Of a stretch of 64,000 bases of DNA, positions 1 to 12,899 are shown piece after piece. Position 1 is the stretch's first letter. The number at the start of each line of letters is the position of its first letter. The stretch is from Cheiracanthium punctorium. Taxonomy: Eukaryota; Arthropoda; Arachnida; Araneae; Cheiracanthiidae. The translations under genes and the position numbers were made by a program. The notes under the pieces are model-generated. The model had not been told where the DNA came from. It did not search any database and saw only the letters and a program-made list of their open reading frames with translations. Location of the stretch: NCBI GenBank assembly GCA_038373885.1, contig JAWZYV010013274.1, forward strand, positions 1,054,001 through 1,118,000, read 5' to 3'.

Positions 1-3000
1 TTTGGCTATTTTACCAACGAAAATTATACAAAAATCGATAAAGGAGATTTAAAAAAAAGTTCGGCAAATTAAACATGGTTATAGTGTTTGACTACTTTAC
101 TTACTACTCGTATTAAGAATATACTCATATTGGTTTGACTACTGATGTGGAGGAAAAATAGTTAAAAAAAAAAAAAAAAAAAGCAATCGAAAATGATAGC
201 AGGTTTTTATGCGCTAGTGATTCGTTTGAAAACAGTGAGCTTATTTAAAATAAATAACTTTGATTGTAAAAAAATTTAGATCATAATCAGGAGCATACAA
301 GCAAGGCCTTTCCGGATCTGTGAATAAATGACGCTTTAGGAAATCAATTTTTCTTTCGTCTTAACAACGTACGATATGTTTATCCTCTGGACCATGCTTT
401 TCAGTGATTTTTATGATACCATTATAAGTTCGCATAAATACTCTGGAAAGATCAGCTCGAAGCTGCATAACGCCCTGGTCTCGCGCAAAATATCTGATTG
501 GAAGAACAATGCATTCTCTATGACAAAAGGCCTTAATGGAAGGCTCTTGGGAGTAACAAAGGAGAATAAAATAATTACGTTTTAGCTTATTAAATCTGCT
601 TTCTCTTTTCTTAGGGAAAAGAAAAATGAGCTCTTAGAATAAACTTGCTTTTTTTTTTCTTCTTAAAAAGAAAGAAAAAAATGGGAGAAAAATCGGCATA
701 AATAAGCATTAAAAATAGGACAAGAATCGATAGAGTAATTATTTCCCAACACGTAAGCTGCTAATTTTAACAACGAATTTTTACAGTGGGAGGGTTGGAA
801 AAGGGAGAGGAAATCAGCGTTTGTTATTTATTTTTCCCTTGATGAGGCAGGTCCTTTTCTTTTATACTTTTTTTTTATCGGCATAAGCAAAACGGCCAAA
901 GTTTGAAAGAAAACAATTAGCTTTATTTAATTGATGTTGAATTGAATGGAAAGTTAATCTTTTTAAATGAAATTTCTAGCTCATCAGTGAATTCTACTGA
1001 GTATTATTACGAGTACTTGAGAGATTTTTCTGTGATAATAAAAAAGAGAGGGAAATAAAAACACCATAACAATGTAAATGAAAGAAAGGAAAAAATTAAG
1101 TTATCTTGTCAAGTAAACTTTAATATGCCTTCGTGAGCAATCTTGAGTTTTTGGAGCAGGGAAAATTACCTCCCATTTTAAGTACGATTCAAATTTGCGA
1201 TAATTTGTTTTATAGATTGCCATAGTTAGCTCGGATTACCTAGAGAGTATCGTGATAAAGCTTTTTATCTTATAAAAGCGGGGGGAAAAACTGAAGTTTG
1301 ATTGTGAAAAAAAAATTGAAAATGAATTCATAATCCTTTTTATACTACATCATAATTTATTTTAATGGTAACTGTCTAGGATCTAGGGATTTACGGATGT
1401 AAAATATTTTACTGATACATTCTAGTATTAATGAACTTCTTTGTGTTTCATGTAAGATGTGCAATTATACTAAAAAAAATATTTTCGGGAAAAAAAATTT
1501 GTTTATTTATTTTTTGAAGACTTCCTTCCGAGTCCAATATTGCTACCAGATTGGGTATTTGAATGCGCACTAAAACCAAGGACTGCTGTTCATAACGGTA
1601 CCCGGCAAAGCAAGCGACTATTTTTTCTTTTAAATTCATTTATTAGTTTAACAAATGCCAAGCCGTTTCCCCTTAGGACACTAGATTACGATTTTTGTAA
1701 TATTTTTCAATTCAAATTATTCGTTTCAGAAGCCTCGTCCAAATGAGCAAGAATCATGGGTTATCTGGAAATGCACAAAACGCGGTCAGACGAAGTAACC
1801 AAATTAAAACGATAGAGGTAAACTGTAAGAAATACCTGTAATTTTACCACATATATTGCTGTAAAATAACACAGCATCCAAAAGTACTGCAGCTTTGGAG
1901 TACAGCAATGTGTATTGTAAATCCACTCGCGAAATGTTGATAAACCAATCACGAAGAACCTTGTACAACAAATTTACACAGTCTTTACATCACAACGTGT
2001 TAACTTTACGTTTACATACATATCTTTTTTTAGGGTAGACACCAAGTCAGTCACGTCCGGTTAAAAGTACAGGGCCATTGCTGACACACAAAGTGGATCG
2101 GGTATAAAATATATATTAGAGATCATTTTCAGCCAAAAATTTATGTATTTATTCATTTATTTCGTGAAGATTCCTTTCTGTGTCCTTTTTCAGCCTTTAG
2201 CGTTGCGTTGGGAAAAGGCTGGACCCTAGGAAAGCATTCAAAGAAACCTATTGAAAAGTTATTTCTGTCCACAGAAGGGAATCTGTGATGCAGATCATCA
2301 CATATCTTATTTTAATTATCAATTACTTAATTGTTAATTATTTCTAAATTTAATCCGTGTTCAAAATTTATTCTTTGCACTTTCGATTCGGATTTTCTTC
2401 GCTTCGCCTGTAAAGTTTTATTTCTGCACCTGCCTCATTTAAAAGCAATCTTCCGTTTTCATTTATTTTTCCTTTTTTATTTCACTTTTGCATTTGTAAA
2501 GCCTAGCGTTTCAGTTTCGATGGTTTGTTTATGACCATATATGGCATCAAATCTATAAATAACATTGGCTTTCATTTTGGGTTACAATTTAGCTGATAGA
2601 TTTTTTGTTTTATCCTGTTGGCGCGTCGGGGATTCAAAAATAATTATATAGAAATGTATTTAACGCCTACTGGCGCCTCTTTGTTTTCGCACTTTGTTTG
2701 GCGTGCCCTTTGGCGTGTTTTGCTTCTGTTACTACTCTCTTGGCTTGTGTTTTGTCGTCACATTTTTTGCTTTGCTGTTGCCCTGAAAAGCTGCGTCTCT
2801 TTGGGGTCTGTCCGGCCACCGCAGGACTTTATATTTTTGAAGTTTATATATATGTTGATATGTTAAATAAAATGTAAATGCCACTTTACGATGTCTTGCT
2901 CTTTTATCACGGCTTTGTCTTGAGGTAAAGAGCCTGAGTAATCCGCCTCACAGAACCTTCACCGTTTCATCCCAGCAACGATGCGAGTGAACAAGAAGTT

Positions 3001-4103
3001 AAACTAGAAGTCAATTATGAGTTTAAATTCAATAGAAAGAGGTCTTCCTCTGACGCATACAAATCCTTGAACTTAATGCGAAGTGGGGGAGAAATCACAT
3101 TTTTGCGCTTTTCTTGGGCGCTTAAAGGGTCCAAGTAGAATGCATTTGGAAGATAAAATGCCAAAAGAAAAAAGAGAATGCCATCACAGCAAACTGCAAA
3201 AAAAACGGAGAAGGTTAGAGGTGGACGCGAGATGAAAAATAATTCTGTCTCGTGCTCGTAAAATCCCTATGTAGTAATGGCAGAGTCCTGTCTCGTCTAA
3301 CACAATAACTGCAAATCTCTGTCTCGTCTCGACTCGTATCCATCCCAGGAGATGATAGCCAAACTGTGATAGGTCAGGAAATGAAGCACTTGCCTTGTTA
3401 GAAGATTTGAGAATTTCACGGATTCTTGGAATTGATCTTTCAAAATGCAAGCAAATTAACAGTTTTCTAAAAATTCAAACTATGTAAGAGAGTCTTAAAA
3501 ATTTATAATGTCTATTCAAAAGAGGGACAGTATACTCATGCCATTCTTATGAACAATAAACCTGGCGTAAAATAAAAATCGTGAAACATTAATGAGAAAC
3601 CTTGAATCTACATTAGTAATTTACATAATTTTCCTAAATGGATATCGGTCCAGCCAGTTTCAGAATACGATTTCCGTGCTTGCATAGGATAACAGGTTAA
3701 TTTTTTTTTTACATAGAAGACCATGGAACAGTTTGTAAAGAAAGTTTATAAACAGTTTTTGAATATCTCACTCATATTTTTCCCCCCAAAAGCTGTTTAA
3801 ATGGAAGGCTTGGCGAAATTAAGTAATAAGTTCAATTGATATTTAGTTACACACCAGTTAAGCCACTAATGCTTGATTCGGAGGGGAAAATTTGTTAGTT
3901 AAGTAATTGTACCATGTTTTTTTTACTATGACGGGCACTATCTGTTTAGTAGCATTGGCCACTACTAAGGCCGGAAATATTGGTCACTTTATCATAGAGA
4001 CACCTAACAAAGGGATGGACGAAATGACAGCCAAGATCGTGCCAGGAATCGAACATGGATCTATTTTATAGTAGAATGATTCTTTAACCATTAAAATGAC
4101 AAA
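1..4103. other. Stretch without a recognisable gene
   Basis: AT-rich sequence with many short A and T runs. The short open frames here have no recognisable motif, no flanking splice logic and heavily skewed composition, so I call no gene. I see no element with paired termini. A T-rich open stretch around 2330-2870 looks like composition noise. Confidence 0.6.
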
Positions 4104-4161
4104 CCATGGCCGAGTGGATAAGGCACTGAGCATGGTAGATAGCTGAAGTATAAAGGTGAAA
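4104..4161 (+). repeat. SINE head fragment (tRNA-derived)
   Basis: About 58 bp beginning CCATGGCCGAGTGGATAAGG, an RNA polymerase III A-box of tRNA-Ser/Leu type, followed by a short stretch that also occurs near 20704 and 43777. It lacks the B-box and the downstream core, so it is a 5' fragment. The classification comes from similarity to the other copies in this window. Confidence 0.55.
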
Positions 4162-5285
4162 TGCAAAGACCTGGGGGGGGGCTTCTTTCATTTCGTTTGT
4201 TGGACCACCTGTTGGAAGATCTTTCGATTTTATTTATTTATTTTCATTCATTGTGAAGATACACGGTAGTTGGGCAGTTCTACCACTCTGTTGCTTTTCT
4301 GTGAATTTAACATTTTATTGGCATATTCATTAAATTCAGGACGTGGGGAAAATTTGAAAATACATGAAAAAAGAACAAATAATAAAACAGAAATGTTTAA
4401 CTATACCGTCATATTTCTTTTAACACTAAATTTTAAATGATCGTTGTATTTGAAAAAGCATTCAGAATTGGGATTAATTTAGTTTTAACTTGGAAAGTGG
4501 AATTTAAAATATATTACCTTTCATTTATAGAAATATCCTGCAGCATAGGTAGCTTGCAATGTGATCAATAAGCGAAAATGAAACTGAATGAAAGTTAATT
4601 TTTTTGTATCGTATCGATCTGTTTATTTATGTTATTAATTTAGTTCCTTTTAATTATGCTTCGCCCACATTATCGCTCGCGAGAATTAATTAATTTTTGT
4701 TTAATATGTAGTTTTGAGCTGTTATGTATATCATGAGTGAACTAATGAGTTTCTGATAAAAAGGAACAATAATGTTTACCAGACAATTGTTAATTAAGCT
4801 CTTTCATAATTTTGTTAATTTTGTCTGCATTAAATATTTGTTTTAAATGCAGGCTGGGTTCAAATTGCATGATTTTGAGAAACTAGACACATAAAAAAAA
4901 CCTATTGTATAAATAAAAGGTAGGTGGTAGGTGGAAGGTAGGTTTCTATTATAAGAATTTTTTTTCAAAGCTGTGGAAGGCAGCAACGGTTTTTATCGGA
5001 TCAATCAGATCAATAAGTTGAATTTTTTTCACTTATCAGAAATGATGTTTCAAAACGGATAAAAATTTACAGGATTTTCATGCTGTTCATCTTCATTCTT
5101 TTCATTTCCTCGCAAGCACACAAGATTCTATTTTGTTAAAGGTCGGTTAGTACATTTCATTAAAAGGAGGAAATAATTAATGTAGGCTTTAACTTTTTTT
5201 TAATACAACTTAGATATCGTTGCATTTGGGTCTTCGTCTATATACATAGGGAAATGTAGTTCTGTCGTAATAACCATAAAATCTG
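4162..5285. other. Stretch without a recognisable gene
   Basis: AT-rich, with a G run near 4172. No coding signal, paired repeat or RNA gene seen. Confidence 0.5.
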
Positions 5286-5289
5286 TTAA

Positions 5290-5651
5290 CCCCTTAAAGA
5301 CCAGCTTGCCATATGCGCGACGCAACGATAACTCTTTCTTATCAGTCCAGCCCCACGTATGCTTGGAACTAGAATTAGGCCACGTTCTTATTCCCCACGT
5401 ATGCTTGGAATTAGAAAAACGGACCGATCTTTTTGAATTTTTTAATTCTACTAGATAGTGCTAAAAGGTAACGGTTTTTATAACTTGAAAATTTTGAGTC
5501 ATTATACTGAAATTCTGATTTTACATGATCTTTTTTGTAAAACTATTCTTAGCTGGTAAAAATTCGCGGGCTTGTCGCTGCGCATCGTTTCGGAGCTTAG
5601 CTTTTGGTCCCGTGATTGCGCTGCATTCTCCGCGCATTGGTCCTCAACGGG
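5290..5651. mobile_element. piggyBac-like non-autonomous element (TTAA MITE)
   Basis: A 362-bp element flanked on both sides by TTAA (5286-5289 and 5652-5655). The termini are inverted: the left begins CCCCTTAAAGACCAG and the right end, read inward, begins CCCGTTGAGGACCAA. TTAA duplication with CCC-starting ends is the hallmark of the piggyBac superfamily. The inside has no transposase; it contains a short direct duplication of a CCCACGTATGCTTGGAA unit at about 5353 and 5395. Size and lack of coding make it a MITE mobilised in trans. Confidence 0.7.
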
Positions 5652-6054
5652 TTAAACTTAACTTTTATTTACTTTCTCATACAATTTCTATTACTGCAGT
5701 TTAATTTTACCGACAATGGTAGGTGCCCAGACGTTTAAGGAAAAAATGACCTGTGGAAAATCATGAAATTAAAGAATATTGTTTCTTCGTGAGGTGTTAT
5801 GTAACTAGTAATATTGTTTAGTGATAAAGGTAAGGCAAACTATCCTATATAATTTTTGCCGATCTCATAAAATTTGTAAAGTGAAAGGTCTTCCAAATGT
5901 ATTGTGGCCCGTTTTAGAACTATACATCCTCAGAAATCGCTTCAAACTACTGGCAGGTAAGTCAGTCATTTTGATGAACCAAGATTGACTGGCCTGTAAC
6001 ATATGTTTTGTTACACTTAGTAAACGAAATAACTTGTGAAAATAGATGTTATGT

Positions 6055-6255
6055 GCCTCACCATGGCACAGTGGTTTTGTCACTGGAAACTGTAGACGGG
6101 TGAAGTGTAAAGGTCCAGGGTTCGGGTCCCATCGCGGGTCCATCGACCTAACTATTCAGAGTTTTCCGTGGTTTTCTCCGATACTTAGCGTAAATGCCGG
6201 TTAGGACCCCTTAGAAAGACCCCCACGGAGGGCAGCCCCCCTCCCCTTGTGTTGT
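6055..6255 (+). repeat. tRNA-derived SINE, near full length
   Basis: The head contains an A-box-like stretch (TGGCACAGTGG) and a good B-box (GGTTCGGGTCC, about 6118-6128). A conserved core follows (TTCAGAGTTTTCCGTGG..., then GGACCCCTTAGAAAGACCCC). The same core recurs near 44031, and on the other strand near 23452 and 44675. Order and spacing of the A and B boxes fit a polymerase III promoter. There is no long poly-A tail. Confidence 0.65.
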
Positions 6256-9200
6256 CCTTCTAACGAGGATTTATAAGCGGACTTCGAGCCAAGCACACAA
6301 ATCCGATAAACATGTTCACAACAACAATAAATGTTATGTTAATATTGGAAAAATCTTCAACTCTTGTAATAATTTTAATAGAATAAGTTCTCGTAGGAAA
6401 AATTTTACTAAGCAGCTCAAAGCTACTAATTTTGCAAATATATATTAGTGATTGCACTTTCAAATTTTTTTCGGTCCCTAGTACTTCCTCCCCATCCCCT
6501 CCTTATTTTTGTTTTTTAGTTACGCATAAATGCATCTATAAATAAACGAACTATGTATAGATATGAAAAGCCACTATAACTTTTACAAATAGCAATACTA
6601 AGAAATAATAAGTATCAAATCGGTTTTTAGAAAAAAAAACAATAATTTTGGCGAGAAGTTTGGATGAAAATTCTTGATGATGTAGTAGCAAATTTCGAAT
6701 AAACAGTTCAGAAACAAAATGAAACAGCAATGTTATTGACGCGATTACATTTGCATGAAAGAATTCCCGTATATGGGAAGAGGAAGTTTATCTCTCAAAT
6801 TTTTTGCATAGATTTTTCATAAAAGGGACCACCACAGATCGACATTCTTTATGTCGGAAGAATTTCTTTCCGGCGATATCATAAATCCCTATAAATCCTC
6901 ACTCTAGGAGCTTTTCGCTGAGTCCCCACACCGAAACTTCTAGACTGAAAACCATAATCCTATTGACATTTGAAATGGAATATATAAATGAAAATAGTAA
7001 AAGAACTGTATTGAATTTCATTTCATAAAGTTCATATGATTTCATTGTATTTTTCTCCTTCCAGTGGAAGTTGCAGCAATAAAGCAGAGAATAATACGGA
7101 TTTTTGTATGGGACACTGGGATAGACCTCTTTCTCAGAAACCAGTCCATAGCACTTCCCAACAGTAAAAGGAGTTATTGGATTTTTTTCACTCTTTTAAC
7201 AGTATGTTATTTACCTTGCATATAACTTTACGTCAACTTAAATTCCTTAAATATTGACTTTCTTTAAATAGTAACCTGGAGGTATTTCCTTCTCTTAATT
7301 TAATGTGAGACGTTCTAATTTGTAATTATAAATAAGGAGTTGTGTGTAACAGTAAAGTTCAAATAACTTCGCTTTGTACACCTTCTTGCTATAACAGCTC
7401 TGCATATGACAAAGACTAAAATTATGTTCGAAAATTTTCGAGATGATTCATATAAGAAAAATATTGCAGACAGAAGCAAACTTAGTGAGTATATAGGAAA
7501 AACTCGATAAGTATAAATCTAAAAACACGCTTTGCTTTATATTTCGATTAAATTCAAACTGATATTAGATACCTTTTATGCCTCCACAAATGTATCAGTA
7601 TTTCTTTAACTAAAATCTCGATACTACACTGAAAAAGAAATATGCCACTGACATCTAGAAGATAATTGGTGGAACTTGAATTTATGAGTCTATGCACTTC
7701 CTATAAATCAGGTATGGGCAACCTTTGGAAAGTTGCTGGGCGAAGCTTTAGGATGTTAGCGAAGTCGCGGCCTAAACTTTCGGATTTTATCGAAGTTGTG
7801 GGCCGTATAATTGGGATTTATATGGGATTTTGAGTGGTTTATATGTTTTAGATTGGGTCTTGATATGTTCCGCCGGCCGGCGGTTGACCTTATGTGCTGT
7901 AAATACTAGATCATAGAACGAGACACGTCTGAACCCACTTATCCAAGGTTTAGATATCTACTCTATAATCTGGTGTTTGTACCCAGATTAAAATATCTGT
8001 AAATTGATATGTATGCTAGCGGGTAGACTCATAAACGGTAATTCTAGTGCATGATTGTGCCGACCGATTATTTCTCTTTACACAAACTAGTCACTCCGTT
8101 GTGTTTAGCCTCCTTAGTCCTGAATACTACGGACTAGACATTCTTAACCATTTCTCATATACCAGTTATGTGTATCACCAACACGCATAATTCTACAATC
8201 ATTTCTTCCAGTTTTGGGGAACAGAAAACAACCATCTGTTCGTTCTAGATGACAGCGGTATTTTCTTTTCCTCCGTGTACCAAGCTCACTTTCTTATGAG
8301 TAACTAACCTAATATATATAAGGAAATTACTATGGAAATGAGAAACCTGAGGTAACCAAAATTTAAAAGGAAACTTTAACAAGAAAAAAAAACACTAAGC
8401 AAGAATGTCTCGTTTCCTAGGTAAAACTTAAAGAAAAATTATTATAGTCTTTCACTCGTGGCATCCACTGTTCCCAGGAAGACTTCAGTCCTGTCGGGAA
8501 GGCGAAAGGGAGAAAACTGGTCATAAATCCTCAGCCTCTTAATATCTATCTATGAGAATAGACGTATTACTGGTGATACAAGGGTGGGGAAATCAAGTGT
8601 GGGAATATGATGCTTGCTTACACTACACTCTGACACCTTTTACAAAAAAAAAAAAAAAAAAACTTCAAAACAACGCGTAGACAGACTTTTTAAATAATGA
8701 CTATTTTAAGATGGGTTGGGTGTTCTCTTTTTTTGTTTTAATATTTGTGTTCTTGTTTTTCGAATATTCATGAAAATTTTTCGAGAATACTTATGCTTAG
8801 AGGAAGGCAGACGATAAAAAAAAGTAGTTGCTGGAGGGGATCAATACGAGAGAGCCATCTTTTCCTCGCAATCTTTCCATACATCTTCCCAAAGCCTCCA
8901 TAATGGAATTTAAAAGCAGCGTTTTACGTGACATGAAAAAATATACCGTGGATTGGCAAAAAAATTTTTATTGGAGTTTTTATTGTTTGCCGGGGCACAC
9001 TTAACAGTGTTAAAAATTACACGAGGGCCGATGAAAAATGCTAATGCTCCCCCCCCCAACAAAAAACTCATTATAATATAATAATTTCTTCCCGTTTTTC
9101 CTCCTTAGTCCACTGATGAATATTGAGTGCGTAAACTGACACTCAACCAAGGCTTAGACAACCCATAAAAAAAAGAAGAAGAAAGGGTGGGGTGAGTTTA

Positions 9201-9620
9201 AAAATATATGGTTTTTATTAATCCCTTGTTCAAACAATTTGAGATGGGTAAAAAGGGGGATTTTGGGGGTAACATCATATTTGATCGTCGCGTGCAATTG
9301 TCTCAAGATGGAAGAGACGTCGTTGAAATTCGATCAGAACATGTAAATATTCCATGAAGATACGAAGTATACGTACACAAGGAAAGTTTACAAATTCGCA
9401 CATTAAAAATTTTTGAATGAACGTTTTAAATGTGATGTTTGCATGATAAAAAAATGTATTAGAAAAAAAAAAAAATGAAAAATATTTTCCTTGGGTAGGT
9501 GAGTGTGGCCGCATGCAACTCTAAAAAATGTCTCTTTTTGAAAATCAACGAGAGAAATTGGCCGACATGCATTATGTGTATAGTGCCATGGATAGAAAGC
9601 CATATTAATAAATAAGGCGA
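6256..9620. other. Stretch without a recognisable gene
   Basis: AT-rich. Near 7711 the stretch CAGGTATGGGCAACCTTTGG, followed by a GGCCG-containing segment, resembles one end of a hAT-type element, but I could not find its partner end. Simple A runs lie at 8645 and 9467 and a C run at 9048. No gene is supported. Confidence 0.45.
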
Positions 9621-9624
9621 TTAA

Positions 9625-11570
9625 CCTTTTCGCGACGGGAAGCGCAAACGCGCGCTTAACGCTGAGGAGGGCAGTCTCTTTCGCGAGTGTCTGTCCAGGT
9701 CCAGAGGATTTTTTGCTATTAAGCCTAAATCCATGACCGAATTACACTATGTAAGAAATTAAAGAGAATTTGCAGACTTGGTCGATTATCTCTAGAACTA
9801 CTGGACCGGTTAAAATTTTTTATTTGGGAATACCTTATTCCCCCGTAAACGATATATATTTCGGTTACACATAAACACATAACCATCATCAGTCGTTTCT
9901 GGATCCCACACTAATGGCGGCTTTCATTATTATTACTACTGGACCGATTTTATTGAAATTTGATGTGTATATACTTTGATATAATACAAAACAAATAACA
10001 ATTCAATATTTCTAATACACAATCATTATCGTGCGTATCCACTCATTGGAGTCGGAAGGTATGAAACAGCGGTTGCAGAATAAACAAAAAAAAAATGGAT
10101 TAATAGATGGATTAATAGTCCCCTCTTAGAGATATTCAGGTCTCGAAGCGTGATTTCATACTTGAAATGAGGTAGTTTATCTTTTTCCTGGGGCAATTGG
10201 TCCCACTCGTTCAGCAACGCTGTTTTCATCCCCTGGATGGTTCTCGGAGGGGGTTGCGAGTTGTAATTGCCCTCCCCAGAGCGTCCAGACATGTCAATAG
10301 CGTTAAGGTCTGGAGATCTGGCTGGCCAATCCATCCGGCGAATATCCTCCCTCTCTAGAAATTCGGTGACCAGAAGAGCTCCATGGCCTAGCATTATCGT
10401 TCATTAAAATGAACTCAGAGCCAACTGCACCCCTAAAAGGGCGAACATAGAGCTCCAAGACCTCATCCCTATACCTCACAGCAGTCACAGTGTCTCTTTC
10501 AAAGACACGGAGAGGTGTGCGGCCATCCAACATGATGCCTGCCCAGACCATTAAACCTCCAATTCCATAATGGTCGATTTCGCGGATATTGGTGAGTAGG
10601 TAGAAGGTCCCTGGTTCTCTCCATATGAACGTACAACGAGAATCGGTGTTTAGGCTGAATTGGGACTCATCGGTGAAGAGAACGGTCGCCCATTGATCCA
10701 TACTCCAATCTCTATGCTCTATGCACCATGCTAAGCGGATTCTCCTGTTCGTAGAAGTGAGCGGGACGCAAACAGCAGGTCTTCTTGCAAACAACCTTCT
10801 CTCATGAAGTCTTTTGGAAACAGTCACCCTGGATACACGGGTTCCTGTGGATGCATATCGCCGCCTCGTTATAATGGACAAATGGCGATCTTCTTTGACC
10901 GTCGTGGCTCTTGGACGACCTTGCCCAGGCTATCTCTCGGTAGATCCGGTATCCTGGAACTGTTTTCATAAGTTACACACGACGCTGGACGTTAAATTGA
11001 ACTCTCTAGAAATCTGGACTTGAGATTGGCTTGCTTCTAGCCTCCCCACAATTCGCCGCCTCATTCCATCATGTAAACGCTGGTGGTTATTCATTTTTAC
11101 TGTTACAATATGAAATTAACCGATTACTGCAAAATAGCACCAAAAAATTCGCCGAGGTGTGCTAGCGAACGAAATGCGTCTAAACTTACGCGCGCTTATA
11201 AAGCCTGTTTCTCTAATGGCTTCGACTACACACACGTGTACGCTTAAGTATTTGACGTACAAGATTTGCATTTTTGTCTAGAAGCAGTGGTTTTACATTC
11301 AGTTCAGTTCTTTTCATGAAATTCGATAAATTAGCAAATTCTCTTAATTTATTTCACCAGTGTACAATCAGGATATATTATAGTGTCACTACCACACTAT
11401 CCGGATCTGTTTCAGAATCAATATCTGAAATATTTTGCATAATTTCTGCTATTTCAAGCTCAGTGAACGAGAAAACGCTCTGGCACACCAGCATATCGGC
11501 CGGGAAATGAATGCGTTTCTTGCTGCCACGTATACGTGCCATCAAGAAGGTGACAGTCGACAAGAAAGGG
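9625..11570 (-). mobile_element. Possible piggyBac-like relic hosting the Tc1 copy
   Basis: TTAA lies at 9621-9624 and 11571-11574. The left terminus starts CCTTTTCGCGACGGG and the right terminus, read inward, starts CCCTTTCTTGTCGACTG, a moderate inverted match. Just inside the right end, the minus strand between about 11500 and 11378 encodes a short acidic peptide (…TELEIAEIMQNISDIDSETD…) that resembles the acidic N-terminus of piggyBac transposases, then stops. The rest is occupied by the Tc1 pseudogene and by AT-rich sequence. The termini are weaker than in the other TTAA elements here, so this is tentative. Confidence 0.4.
10020..11094 (-). pseudogene. Tc1-like transposase, broken
   Basis: Minus-strand DDE transposase of the Tc1/mariner superfamily, which cuts and pastes its element at TA sites. 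From an ATG at 11092-11094 the frame shows an N-terminal helix-turn-helix (MNNHQRLHDGMRRRIVGRL), a GRPR hook, then the catalytic core: TDES (first Asp), a GGLMVWAGI strand, and NDNARP (second Asp). Two in-frame stops interrupt the N-terminal region, a TGA at about codon 43 and a TAG about a dozen codons further on. Near 10392 the frame shifts; the continuation (EDIRRMDWPARSPDLNAID) places Asp where this family carries its third acidic residue. The C-terminus is degenerate and the 3' limit is uncertain. It cannot encode an active enzyme. I could not find its terminal inverted repeats. Confidence 0.88.
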
Positions 11571-11574
11571 TTAA

Positions 11575-12681
11575 TAAAAGTCACACTTCTTTTGACATCA
11601 TTTCACTCTCACCTCTACGCTTGCGAACATTGCGTTCAAGGTACATCCGTACCGCCTCTCGTCCATTCCCATAGCGACACCATACATATAGTGCATATCG
11701 GCCAATTCTGAGTTAGTAAACCGATTCATCCATGGAAACGTCCCAGGATTAAATGATCACGTTCTATAAGCCTGCGAGCATCGCCCTCTTGCGGTCACCG
11801 TTTGCATTTCCGGACGCAAGTTCCCGTATTGTTTGTCAAAGTAGGATAGACTAGCATGTGAAGTTTTGCAACGATCTTTTGAAACACCCTATATATATAA
11901 GTGCGGTTATTCACGTCATTGTCACGGTTATTCACGCCATGATCGTCTTCCGAAACACCTACAGTAGTCTATCCCATTTCTTTCGGTCAAGAGGGTTCAT
12001 TACTACTCCAGTCCTCAATCCCTCTTCGCTTTTTTTAGTATCGTCCGTCCATTTCTTCTGTGGTATTCCCTTTTTCCTTTTTCTTTTTTTTAAGTCAAAA
12101 TATTAGCATACTAAATTATACGGAAAAGACAGACAGATTTCCCCCAAAGAACAACAATTTTTAATTTTGATATCATATTTCGGTTGTTAAAAGTGCACAA
12201 ATACTACATAAAATAAAAGCAAGCGGACAGTAACATGGAGACAGTTGAAAAGAGCTAAAATTCCCCTAGATATGCTAATTGTCTAAAATGTTGGTAATTG
12301 AGTGCCTGGTGTTTCCCAATCTTTTAACATCTGCGGACCGGCGAAAATAGGAAAAGTATTTCGAGGACAAGGGTCAGCCAAAAATAATATTATTATAAGC
12401 ATGCATTTTATTTATTAAGTAAAGTGTTATGCAATTATAACACCATCTTACTGTACTTCATTGAGAAAAAACCGATTTTTAAGGAATTCAAGTTGATGTC
12501 TGTAATGGAATGAATTGGTTAAGCAAAAATCCCCGACTTCGATTTTCCAGCAGCATTCTTTAAAGTTTGAAGCAATTGAAGATAATTAAAACTGATGTTT
12601 CTAATACCCTTTTTCTGGGTTGAATACAATAAGAATATAATGGGAGAATCTGCGCAAAAAGAATGAGCAGTCGGCTGTCAC
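11575..12681. other. Stretch without a recognisable gene
   Basis: Mostly AT-rich. Around 12308-12370, TGTTTCCCAATCTTTTAAC followed by a GCGGACCGGCG segment resembles the end of a hAT element of the common 'TTCCCAACCTTTT' type; no partner end was found. No coding signal. Confidence 0.4.
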
Positions 12682-12753
12682 CAAGGGTCGATTAAAGGGG
12701 GGGCGGAGGGGGCGACCGCCCCTCCCCGACAAACTTGCAATAATCCGCCACTG
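12682..12753. mobile_element. Very short hAT-like MITE
   Basis: A 72-bp insertion flanked by a perfect 8-bp direct duplication, GCTGTCAC (12674-12681 and 12754-12761). The ends are imperfect inverted repeats: left CAAGGGTCGATTAA, right read inward CAGTGGCGGATTATT. An 8-bp TSD with CA..TG ends is typical of hAT. The centre is a G run facing a C run, so it can fold into a hairpin. The CAGTGGCGGAT terminus is shared with the large element at 43197. Confidence 0.7.
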
Positions 12754-12899
12754 GCTGTCACTCAGATAACGTCACTGAAACATGACATCCAAATGATGTA
12801 TTCAGTTATGATGAAGATTCACAATGTTAAACCCGTAACAGATGTTGCCCGCTTGTTTTTGACATAGCAATTTGATTCGCCAAAGTTCATCACAATATA

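Noticed and set aside
376..585. Open frame of 69 codons with balanced composition
   Set aside because: No family recognised, no flanking exon evidence. Could be a fragment of something, but nothing in the sequence supports a call.
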